Assembly (NCBI GenBank): GCA_002007315.1
Contig: LNZQ01000208.1
Coordinates: 1 to 6,683 of the forward strand
Reading direction: 5' to 3'
Length of the DNA stretch: 6,683 nt
Origin: Epulopiscium sp. Nele67-Bin004
GTDB taxonomy: Bacteria; Bacillota_A; Clostridia; Lachnospirales; Cellulosilyticaceae
Part shown: positions 1 to 5,133 of the stretch, in pieces
How the letters are laid out: every line of letters starts with the position of its first letter
Numbering within the stretch: position 1 is the first letter of the stretch
Notes under the pieces: generated by a model
The model's database searches: none
What the model was told of the DNA's origin: nothing
What the model saw: the letters and a program-made list of their open reading frames with translations, nothing else
Program-made: the position numbers and the translations under genes

Positions 1-183
1 TTGAGTAGAGTTTTTCACACAGTAACTGTGAGATAAACAACAGTTTGGACATTCAGCATCTAATAATGTAATAAGTTCCTGAAAATATAACAAAACTCGC
101 ACTGAAGTTGATTGAAAATGTAATAAAACCAACAAATATGACTTGCCCAGTAATGTAATAAAATGTGCTGGCTGAAATTGTGA
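1..183 (-). CDS. Partial open frame with CPNC motif, cut by the window edge
   Basis: A minus-strand frame is open from just after a TAA at 186-184 to the left edge of the window. It is the only minus-strand frame open through the last 60 bases. The translation near the edge includes ELITLLDAECPNC followed by S-Y-C, so two or three cysteines resemble the start of a zinc-binding knuckle, as occurs at the N-terminus of some transposase-associated proteins. Possible starts are a GTG at 102-100 or TTG codons near 137-132; none has a convincing Shine-Dalgarno site. Because the frame overlaps the AATGTAATAA repeats and is short, it could also be chance. I do not recognise a specific family. Confidence 0.22.
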
Positions 184-279
184 TTACATTTTAACTGATG
201 TAAAATCGGGTGCTTATTTGTTTCAAAACTAAAGTAATGTTTCTATAGATGAAATTAAAAAGTGTACTTCTGTTACATT
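65..279. repeat. Cluster of AATGTAATAA direct repeats and TTACATT sites
   Basis: The 10-mer AATGTAATAA occurs exactly at 65-74, 117-126 and 152-161. The opposite-orientation heptamer TTACATT occurs at 184-190 and 273-279. Related variants lie at 197-207 (GATGTAAAATC) and 233-240 (AGTAATGT). This density exceeds what AT-rich background would readily give and suggests binding sites for a DNA-binding protein, plausibly the transposase of the element inferred here. Function is inference. Confidence 0.5.
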
Positions 280-415
280 TGCAGGCTAAAACTTTCAAAT
301 AAACTGACTTGACAAGAGAGTTAACAACTTTGCAAGACAGCCAAACACTGAGCAAGTACAGTGACATAAGACACGTAACGTAGCGAGCAAGTTAATAACC
401 CCACAGCAAGAAGTC

Positions 416-715
416 CTACCTCAGCATCTGTCTTGCCTCTTGGCTTCCTCCATCAATATCCTTTTCAGTATCTTTACATCTCACATGATGTCCACTGAGG
501 CTGCTGAGCCTGTGTGCGCCGTCTGCTGCCGTATAAAACAACGTGTATTCTCCATAAGGTGAAAACAATGGGCCTACAAATGAAAATATAAACATTCCTA
601 TTAATATACAAACACCAACGATTGCAAGTTTGTTTCGCATAAAACGTTTGCGGACAAGTTGCCCAGGTGTAACAACTTTTTCAAGATTTAAGTCTTTTTT
701 GTTTGCTTCAGCCAT
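416..715 (-). pseudogene. Truncated DppC/OppC-type ABC transporter permease
   Basis: This is the beginning of the second membrane permease of the peptide importer encoded just upstream. The ATG at 715 follows a strong AAGGAGG site 13 nt after the stop of the first permease gene. About 62 residues look native: a cytoplasmic N-terminus with the VRKRFMRNKLA stretch typical of DppC/OppC proteins (residues 21-31), one transmembrane helix (about 31-51), and the GPLFSPY segment that opens the periplasmic loop. From about residue 62 the frame changes in character (basic, Ser/His-rich, more GC-rich DNA) and stops at residue 99. Family members are about 280-340 residues. The whole permease domain, including the EAA loop that contacts the ATPase, is therefore missing. 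The break is most simply explained by an element inserted on the left. The product cannot be functional, so the importer lacks one permease unless another copy exists elsewhere. Confidence 0.8.
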
Positions 716-728
716 TTTTTCTGCCTCC

Positions 729-1697
729 TTATTTTAGTCTAACACGTGGGTCAACAACCCCGTAAAGTACGTCCGAAACTAGCGTTCCAAGCAAAGTAAG
801 TGCTGCCATAAACAGCGTTGAACCCATTATAAACGGTATGTCCCCACCTCTAAGTGCTGAAAGCGACATATTTCCGATACCATCAATTCCAAATATACCT
901 TCTGTTATCATCGAACCTGAAAACAGTCCTGGCAACATTCCACCTAAAATAGTAACGATAGGTATAAGTGTATTTCTGAACGCATGTTTATAAATAACTT
1001 TACTTTCGCTAAGCCCTTTAGCTCTAGCAGTTCTAATATAATCTTCTTTTAAAACTTCAAGCATGTTCGTACGAACATAACGCATAAGTCCACCGATACC
1101 AAGCATCGTAATAACCATAATTGGCAACACAAAGTGTCTAGCCATATCAAAAATTAGTTCAATTCCTTCATAATCCATACGTGCCGTTCTCATACCTGAT
1201 AGCGGCAACCAGCCTAGTTCTTGTGCAACCACTCTTTGTAACATCGCACCAAAGAAGAAACTTGGCAAACTCATACCCATAAGGGCAATTGTTGTAACAA
1301 AATAATCTGTTTTGCTATATTGCTTCGTTGCAGATAATACACCAAGCGGCACTGCAATTAATATTTGTAATATATAAGCTGGGAACGCCATCCAAAACGA
1401 TACCCACATTTTTGAACTTAACACTTCTGTAACAGGTTTTTGCTCAAGGAAAGAGTCACCCAAGTCACCTTGTACAACGCCACCAAGCCATTTTGCATAT
1501 CCTTCAGGGATACTGTCGTTTAGCCCGTACAGCTCGTTAAGTTGGTCAATAAGTTCTTGCGTAATGTCTGGGTTACCCGCTGTTAATGTTGAAACGTAGT
1601 CCCCTGGGGCACTTCTAATTAGTGCATAAACTATCATTGATACACCAAGTAGAACTACTACACAAACGCCAAGTCGTCTAACTATATATTGCCACAT
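729..1697 (-). CDS. Peptide ABC transporter permease, DppB/OppB type
   Basis: Inner-membrane permease of a peptide-family ABC importer, which forms half of the channel that moves substrate delivered by the binding lipoprotein. From the ATG at 1697 the product is 322 residues, normal for the family. It begins MWQYIVRR, has a first membrane helix at about residues 8-28, then a long external loop, and several further helices from about 97 onward. The cytoplasmic EAA loop is clear at about residues 218-247 (YIRTARAKGLSESKVIYKHA, then N-T-L-I-P). The C-terminus is DPRVRLK, as in DppB/OppB. Start choice: a GTG at 1706 would add three residues, but the AAAGGA site (1713-1708) lies only 1 nt from it and 10 nt from the ATG at 1697, so the ATG is preferred. 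The gene lies downstream of the binding protein and 13 nt before the broken second permease gene, in one operon. Substrate (oligopeptide, dipeptide or other) cannot be decided from sequence. Confidence 0.92.
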   Translation of the reverse strand: MWQYIVRRLGVCVVVLLGVSMIVYALIRSAPGDYVSTLTAGNPDITQELIDQLNELYGLNDSIPEGYAKWLGGVVQGDLGDSFLEQKPVTEVLSSKMWVSFWMAFPAYILQILIAVPLGVLSATKQYSKTDYFVTTIALMGMSLPSFFFGAMLQRVVAQELGWLPLSGMRTARMDYEGIELIFDMARHFVLPIMVITMLGIGGLMRYVRTNMLEVLKEDYIRTARAKGLSESKVIYKHAFRNTLIPIVTILGGMLPGLFSGSMITEGIFGIDGIGNMSLSALRGGDIPFIMGSTLFMAALTLLGTLVSDVLYGVVDPRVRLK

Positions 1698-1740
1698 AAC
1701 TTTCACATCCTTTTAATATTTGTTTAATGTTTTTTTATAT

Positions 1741-1759
1741 AGGGGCAAAAACTGCCCCT
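1741..1759 (-). promoter_or_regulatory. Intercistronic hairpin between binding-protein and permease genes
   Basis: A perfect 7-bp stem (AGGGGCA at 1741-1747, TGCCCCT at 1753-1759) with a 5-nt loop begins 6 nt after the stop of the binding-protein gene. On the minus strand it is followed by TATATAAAAAAAC, an A-run not a U-run, so it is not a standard intrinsic terminator for this operon. A stable hairpin here commonly protects the upstream message from 3' exonucleases, giving more binding protein than permease. That role is inference. Confidence 0.6.
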
Positions 1760-1765
1760 CAAGTT

Positions 1766-3454
1766 TTATTTCATTTTTAAGTTGTGTAATTCATCGTAGA
1801 ATAAGTAGAATGATGTCATATCGTCTGGCAATGAGTCAATATCAATCATTTCTGGGTTAAAGATATACATGTTTTGACGTTGGTAAACCGGCATAACGAT
1901 TGCTTCTTCAACAACATACTCAAGTGCTGCGTGATACAAATCTAAAAGTTCATCAGTGTCAAGCGTGTTTCTTGCTGCTTCAAGAATAGCGTCAAGTTCT
2001 GGGTCTTTAAGTTCGTGACGATCTGAAGAACCTTCTGTGTGATAAAATCTGTACATATCAGGGTCTGCACTTCCTGTCCAAGATGCTGTCCACATTTGCC
2101 ATTCTTTTGATGCGAGTTTATCAAAGAATAATGAACTATCTGTATCAAATATTTCCATTGAGCCGCCAAGGTCTTCAAGGTCAACTTTCATTTGTGTTAA
2201 AATTGGAGCAACAGGGTGATCCATTATACCGTTTCCAGAAATACCAACTTCAATTTTAAGTTGCTCACCATCTTTAACAAGCTGTCCATTAATTTGCTCA
2301 TATCCTGCTGCCAAGAAATGCTCAAGTGCTTTTTCTTTGCTATATCCATAAATTTCTTCTGCGTCTTGTGGATAAGCCCAAGAAACTTGTGACATTGGAC
2401 GCTCAATTACTGTTGCGTGTGGTCCATAGTAAGACTCAATTGCAGGCCCTCTGTTCATAAGATACATAAGCCCTTTACGAACGTCTACATCTGGAATATG
2501 CTCTGCATTAAGCCCAATATATCCGTATGCATTGTGTGTAACTAGCTCATAGTGAAGTCCAGCTTCTTCAACCATAGCTACCATTTCTGGCGTTGCTGAC
2601 GGGTCTGCAATGTCGATTGTTCCTGAACGAACTGCTTCAAACATATTTGCCGAATCTATAACTTGGAACTTAATTTTTGCAATTTCTGGCGTTCCAAAGT
2701 AGTAGTTTTCGTTTGCAGCTAAGTTGATAATGTTGTTTTCAAAGCTTTCAAACACGTATGCACCTGCACCCATTGGTGAACCTGTTTTGTCTTTAACTGT
2801 TGACAAATCACCTTTAACGAAACCTTCACCGTAATAATGCTCTGGCAACACGGCAACTCTTAGAGAGTGAATTGCAGATGGGTCAACCCCGTCAAGTGTA
2901 ACTTCAACTGTTAAATCATCAATTTTTTTGATACCTTCAACTTCTGTTGCGCTACCATTTTTATAGTCGTCTGCTCCAACGATTGGCAACACTGCAAGTG
3001 GCCAAGCTCCGTCGTATGTAGGGTCCAAATACACTTTGTAGTTAAAAATTAAGTCATCAGCCGTAACTGGTGTACCATCACTAAAAGTTATACCTTCAAA
3101 AAACTTAAACGTATACACTGTTTGGATTTCGCCAGCGTCATTTACAATTTCTTCTACTGTATAGTCAGCTAAGTTTGGAATGATGTGCCCTTGTCTATCA
3201 ATCTCAATTAAATATTCGTGCACTGTATCACATATCGTTCTATCGTATGTTGTTTGTACGAAAAACGGACTGAAAATACCGTTTACACTTCCAAGTGCGA
3301 TAACTGAAGTTCCGCTTGGTCCACTGCTTGAGCTTGTTGAGCTTCCGCCACCACTTGAGCTTGAACTTGTTGTTGAGCCTCCACCACTGCTACAACCTAC
3401 AAGCATAATTGTGGCCATTGATAATAATGCAAATTTTTTGGCAAATTTTTTCAT
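1766..3454 (-). CDS. Peptide ABC transporter solute-binding lipoprotein (SBP family 5)
   Basis: Extracellular substrate-binding lipoprotein of the importer whose permeases follow. It is 562 residues, normal for family 5 (oligopeptide/dipeptide-binding) proteins. The N-terminus is a lipoprotein signal: basic MKKFAKKFA, a hydrophobic stretch, then lipobox LVGC with the lipidated cysteine at residue 21. A Ser/Gly/Thr-rich linker of about 30 residues (22-50) tethers the domain away from the membrane. The family signature F-S-D-G-T-P-V-T-A-D-D is at about residues 124-134, preceded by YTFKF. The ATG at 3454 has an AAAGGA site about 9 nt upstream (AGAAAGGAATAATAAAATG). A good promoter lies about 100 nt upstream and a hairpin follows the stop. 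The gene itself is intact although the operon is broken further down at the second permease gene. Substrate is not determinable here; peptides are the usual ligands. Confidence 0.93.
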   Translation of the reverse strand: MKKFAKKFALLSMATIMLVGCSSGGGSTTSSSSSGGGSSTSSSSGPSGTSVIALGSVNGIFSPFFVQTTYDRTICDTVHEYLIEIDRQGHIIPNLADYTVEEIVNDAGEIQTVYTFKFFEGITFSDGTPVTADDLIFNYKVYLDPTYDGAWPLAVLPIVGADDYKNGSATEVEGIKKIDDLTVEVTLDGVDPSAIHSLRVAVLPEHYYGEGFVKGDLSTVKDKTGSPMGAGAYVFESFENNIINLAANENYYFGTPEIAKIKFQVIDSANMFEAVRSGTIDIADPSATPEMVAMVEEAGLHYELVTHNAYGYIGLNAEHIPDVDVRKGLMYLMNRGPAIESYYGPHATVIERPMSQVSWAYPQDAEEIYGYSKEKALEHFLAAGYEQINGQLVKDGEQLKIEVGISGNGIMDHPVAPILTQMKVDLEDLGGSMEIFDTDSSLFFDKLASKEWQMWTASWTGSADPDMYRFYHTEGSSDRHELKDPELDAILEAARNTLDTDELLDLYHAALEYVVEEAIVMPVYQRQNMYIFNPEMIDIDSLPDDMTSFYLFYDELHNLKMK

Positions 3455-3559
3455 TTTATTATTCCTTTCTATTGTGAAAATATTATTTTTGTGTTTTAAA
3501 AAATGAACATTTTACAAGTTCGCATTAGCCGTCTTGCAAAATTCAAATTGTTGTGTTTT

Positions 3560-3588
3560 ATTTTAATGGAGCTGGTGACAATTGTCAA
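3560..3588 (-). promoter_or_regulatory. Sigma-A-type promoter of the peptide transporter operon
   Basis: On the minus strand a perfect -35 box TTGACA (3588-3583) is followed by a 17-nt spacer and a -10 box TAAAAT (3565-3560, five of six consensus bases). Transcription would start near 3553, leaving a leader of about 100 nt before the binding-protein ATG at 3454. No other candidate between the upstream terminators and the gene is as good. Confidence 0.75.
3576..3587. promoter_or_regulatory. 12-bp palindrome overlapping the -35 box (possible operator)
   Basis: TGACAATTGTCA is a perfect 12-bp palindrome. It covers most of the -35 hexamer and the start of the spacer of the transporter promoter. 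A dimeric repressor bound here would block RNA polymerase. The palindrome is directly seen; an operator role is inferred, and I cannot name the regulator. Confidence 0.4.
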
Positions 3589-3688
3589 CATAATTTTTTC
3601 ACATCTGTAACATATATGTATAACTTGGTTATTAAAATAGTTATATATGCCAGTTAGTCAAGCAAAACTATTTAGGACAATTTTACAT

Positions 3689-3712
3689 AAAAAAATAGGC
3701 TGTACGCCTTAT
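3689..3712 (-). terminator. Possible second intrinsic terminator upstream of the transporter promoter
   Basis: On the minus strand ATAAGGC, loop GTACA and GCCTAT form a short hairpin followed directly by a run of seven T. An outer pair GGACAA (3675-3680)/TTGTCC (3715-3720) could extend it. It lies between the main operon terminator and the transporter promoter, so it may catch read-through or end an unannotated short transcript. The stem is short, hence modest confidence. Confidence 0.45.
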
Positions 3713-3832
3713 ATTTGTCCAATTGTAACTTATATTGTTACACATTTGTTAAATGGTTGTTGGATAGTTGTAAAGATTGTATAAAGATAATATATATTCG
3801 CTAATATGTGGTGAAACAGTTTCTTCTTTAAT

Positions 3833-3867
3833 AAAAGGACATTCAACAATTTGCTAAATGTCCTTTT
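3833..3867 (-). terminator. Intrinsic terminator of the Uma2-Rpn operon
   Basis: An 11-bp perfect stem (AAAAGGACATT at 3833-3843, AATGTCCTTTT at 3857-3867) encloses a 13-nt loop and begins 50 nt downstream of the last small ORF. On the minus strand the stem ends in TTTT followed by ATTAAAG. On the plus strand the run is TTTTT, so it could work in both directions. Confidence 0.75.
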
Positions 3868-3916
3868 TGATGTTAGTCCAACTGCATTTGTCTTGGTTGC
3901 TCAATTGGCGTAATTG

Positions 3917-4111
3917 TTATCTTATGTCACCCTCTTGACCACTGTCTGCTCTAAGTTGCTTTACTTCTTCAACTGTCAAACCTGTTTTAAGTGCAATCGT
4001 ACTATCTTCCAGTATATCTAACAGGTTTTTTGCTACTTGTATAATACCTTTTTGTATCCCTTTTTGTATCCCTCGTTCTTCCACCGCTGGGTCATAAAAT
4101 GTTTTTGTCAT
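3917..4111 (-). CDS. Tandem Rpn C-terminal-tail protein, possible second antitoxin
   Basis: A free-standing 64-residue ORF that starts with the same 15 residues as the internal tail product of the Rpn gene (MTKTFYDPAVEERGI) and then diverges: a GIQKGIQKGI repeat, a short amphipathic helix (V-A-K-N-L-L), and a TGLTVEEVKQLR segment that parallels TGLSYDEIEEL of the first copy. A GTG at 4129 would make it 70 residues. However, GAGGTGAT (4123-4116) sits 8 nt before the ATG at 4111, an excellent ribosome site, so I choose the ATG. The gene begins about 20 nt after the Rpn stop and is last in the operon. Separately made Rpn C-terminal domains are known antitoxins in E. coli. By analogy this could neutralise the upstream nuclease or a former variant of it. 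Alternatively it is a duplicated leftover of an older Rpn 3' end; the intact start signal and two silent differences in the shared part favour a working gene. Confidence 0.6.
   Translation of the reverse strand: MTKTFYDPAVEERGIQKGIQKGIIQVAKNLLDILEDSTIALKTGLTVEEVKQLRADSGQEGDIR
4048..4071. repeat. 12-nt tandem repeat encoding (GIQK)2
   Basis: CTTTTTGTATCC is repeated perfectly twice (4048-4059, 4060-4071). On the minus strand it encodes Gly-Ile-Gln-Lys twice in the tail ORF. In-frame 12-nt units can gain or lose copies by slippage without breaking the frame. Similar GIxKG repeats are common in Rpn tails. Confidence 0.75.
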
Positions 4112-4123
4112 ATCAATCACCTC
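4071..4123. repeat. 53-bp direct repeat, copy 2 (start signal of the tandem tail ORF)
   Basis: Matches 4268-4320 at 51 of 53 positions with a 197-bp offset. The two differences are silent third-position changes (GAT/GAC for Asp, GCA/GCG for Ala). The repeat covers the Shine-Dalgarno site, the ATG and the codons for the shared MTKTFYDPAVEER segment. Sequence on both sides diverges. Confidence 0.9.
4116..4123 (-). promoter_or_regulatory. Ribosome binding site of the tandem tail ORF
   Basis: GAGGTGAT lies 8 nt (from GAGG) upstream of the ATG at 4111. It decides the start in favour of this ATG over the GTG at 4129, which lacks a comparable site. Confidence 0.75.
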
Positions 4124-4131
4124 AAACACCG

Positions 4132-4308
4132 TTAAAGACTCTCTTTTAGTTCTTCAATTTCATCATAAGATAGCCCCGTTATACTTGCTATAAATTCTTT
4201 GTTTGCACCATTTATAAGTGCTTTTTTTGCGATGTCTAAAGTAGCTTGATCAATCCCTTTTATTATTCCTCGTTCTTCCACTGCTGGATCATAAAATGTT
4301 TTTGTCAT
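4132..4308 (-). CDS. Internal in-frame product of the Rpn gene, predicted intragenic antitoxin (RpnS-like)
   Basis: A gene within a gene: the last 58 codons of the Rpn nuclease, in the same frame, preceded by their own translation start. The ATG at 4308 (Met276 of the long protein) lies 8 nt after GGAGG within GGAGGTGAT (4321-4313), a nine-base complement to the 16S rRNA 3' end and the best ribosome site in the window. The product would be MTKTFYDPAVEERG, then a helix (A-T-L-D-I-A-K-K-A-L), then TGLSYDEIEELKESL. In E. coli Rpn proteins, such separately translated, highly variable C-terminal domains bind and inhibit the full-length toxic nuclease. Here the start is read from sequence; the antitoxin role is by analogy. 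If the initiation signal is chance, this is only the C-terminal tail of the long protein. Confidence 0.6.
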   Translation of the reverse strand: MTKTFYDPAVEERGIIKGIDQATLDIAKKALINGANKEFIASITGLSYDEIEELKESL

Positions 4309-5133
4309 ATCAATCACCTCCACCTTAAATTTGTCATCTTTAATAAAATTATGGTTCAAGTTTTCAACAATGTTAGTCATCGCCAAAAACATTGAATGTA
4401 CATCGTTATCCTCAAGCACAGGCAAAATATTTTTCATAATACCGTGCAGTTCCCTTATAGTGTCAAGCAAATGTTCTTTTTCAGCTGTAATTTGACGAAG
4501 TTTTTCTTCCTCCGAAATGTTTTTCTTGCTTGCTATATACTTAAGCTTTTTGCGATGGCTAAACACTTTTAGTGGCAACAAATTGTACATCTCACGCTCG
4601 TGAAGTTCCCCAATGCTAAACTCCCACAGCCTTTTTGTTGGTATCGCATACTCCACACTTGTATTATTAGGGAAAATTATTTTAACTTCAACGTCTTCAA
4701 TATTTTTATTTTCCTCCAAATACAACACAGCTTGATACGGCATAGTTAGCACAAGTTTCCCATCAATGTATTCATACGTTTCTTGAGCAAGTGAAATCCC
4801 ATACCCAACCATTCTGCTTGGCATAGACTTGTCTTTAATCGTTTGTATTTCTAGGTGATACAGTTTTTTGTCAATTTCCGAAATCGAATCTGCCTCAATC
4901 TCGTCATAGTTTAAGTCTGCTCGCTGAAAGCCCCCATCACGTGGTTTAATAATCACGGTGTCTGGGTCTAACGATAAGTCGAAAAAATTGTTAAGCGTAC
5001 CAACGATACATTTAGGCGACAACTTTAGTAGCGACTTAACGATAGCGTCAAGACTAATATTTTCGGTGTCGTTAGTATCATTTACTGTATTTTCTGGCTT
5101 GCTATTTGGGTCGATATTTTCAATATCCGACAT
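4132..5133 (-). CDS. Rpn-family PD-(D/E)XK nuclease
   Basis: A 333-residue member of the Rpn (recombination-promoting nuclease, formerly 'putative transposase') family, which cleave DNA and in E. coli are toxins used against phage. Seen in order: an Asn/Asp-rich N-terminal leader (1-25); the nuclease core, with likely catalytic residues Asp73 (in RADL) and Glu95/Gln97 in YHLEIQT, followed by R107-x-x-x-Y111; a beta-rich stretch to about 170; a basic, helical, charged segment (190-240), probably coiled; and a C-terminal tail from Met276 that can be translated separately. The ATG at 5133 has GAGG 7 nt upstream. The gene overlaps the preceding small gene by 14 nt, implying translational coupling. 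The core looks intact, so activity is plausible. The family name is secure from the core layout; exact catalytic assignments are by analogy. Confidence 0.82.
   Translation of the reverse strand: MSDIENIDPNSKPENTVNDTNDTENISLDAIVKSLLKLSPKCIVGTLNNFFDLSLDPDTVIIKPRDGGFQRADLNYDEIEADSISEIDKKLYHLEIQTIKDKSMPSRMVGYGISLAQETYEYIDGKLVLTMPYQAVLYLEENKNIEDVEVKIIFPNNTSVEYAIPTKRLWEFSIGELHEREMYNLLPLKVFSHRKKLKYIASKKNISEEEKLRQITAEKEHLLDTIRELHGIMKNILPVLEDNDVHSMFLAMTNIVENLNHNFIKDDKFKVEVIDMTKTFYDPAVEERGIIKGIDQATLDIAKKALINGANKEFIASITGLSYDEIEELKESL
4268..4320. repeat. 53-bp direct repeat, copy 1 (inside the Rpn gene)
   Basis: Partner of 4071-4123 (51 of 53 identical). Because both copies carry the same codons in the same register, recombination between them would delete 197 bp and fuse the Rpn core to the downstream tail without a frameshift. 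Confidence 0.9.
4313..4321 (-). promoter_or_regulatory. Strong internal ribosome binding site within the Rpn gene
   Basis: GGAGGTGAT on the minus strand, with GGAGG 8 nt before the in-frame ATG at 4308. It is a nine-base anti-Shine-Dalgarno match placed inside a coding sequence, and is kept almost intact in the downstream repeat copy. Confidence 0.7.

Larger units (their letters stand above)
1..530 (-). mobile_element. Putative end of an insertion element disrupting the OppC-type permease gene
   Basis: The permease reading frame entering from the right stops resembling OppC at about 500-535, and nothing on the left, in any minus-strand frame, restores it. The sequence to the left has no complete gene. 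It holds three direct copies of AATGTAATAA and inverted-orientation TTACATT sites between 65 and 279, plus a small AGGCT/AGCCT hairpin at 498-511. The first 183 bases hold an open frame that runs off the window. Short repeated sites in a non-coding zone ahead of an inward-reading frame are typical of elements whose transposase binds several sub-terminal sites (Tn7/Mu/Tn552-type). That assignment is inference: only one end is visible, the exact terminus and target duplication cannot be seen, and a simple chromosomal rearrangement would look similar. Confidence 0.4.
3455..3916. other. Intergenic region between the nuclease operon and the transporter operon
   Basis: This 462-bp, strongly AT-rich gap holds no gene I can support on either strand. 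From right to left it contains a CAATT/AATTG inverted repeat (3902-3916), a strong hairpin (3833-3867), a TGTAAC/GTTACA inverted repeat with a 7-nt spacer (3724-3742), a second terminator-like hairpin (3689-3712), another TGTAAC next to the 8-bp palindrome CATATATG (3606-3618), and the transporter promoter (3588-3560) with its leader. The repeated TGTAAC motif may be a regulator site, but this is weak. Confidence 0.6.

Noticed and set aside
18..30. Inverted repeat CACAGT-A-ACTGTG as the terminal repeat of an element
   Set aside because: It is short, lies inside the open edge frame, and has no matching copy near the permease break.
61..285. CRISPR array
   Set aside because: The repeated unit is only 10 bp, with unequal spacings (52 and 35 nt) and both orientations, unlike CRISPR repeats.
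286..415. A small gene between the repeat cluster and the broken permease
   Set aside because: A minus-strand frame is open for about 40 codons but has no start codon with a ribosome site, and the translation is Leu/Cys-rich without domain features.
1942..2406. Two shorter minus-strand frames inside the binding-protein gene
   Set aside because: Out-of-frame shadows of a full-length family-5 binding protein with no start signals of their own.
3180..3506. Plus-strand open frame of 108 codons opposite the binding-protein signal region
   Set aside because: It is the complement of the Ser/Gly-rich linker and signal peptide of a well-supported gene; the product is low-complexity Leu/Pro and has no ribosome site.
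3755..3790. Plus-strand promoter (TTGTTG-17-TATAAA) for a short RNA
   Set aside because: The -35 is weak, the region is AT-rich so -10-like boxes are expected by chance, and transcription would meet the 3833-3867 hairpin within about 40 nt.
3917..4129. 70-codon form of the tail ORF from GTG 4129
   Set aside because: The GTG lacks a good ribosome site, whereas the ATG at 4111 has GAGGTGAT at 8 nt.
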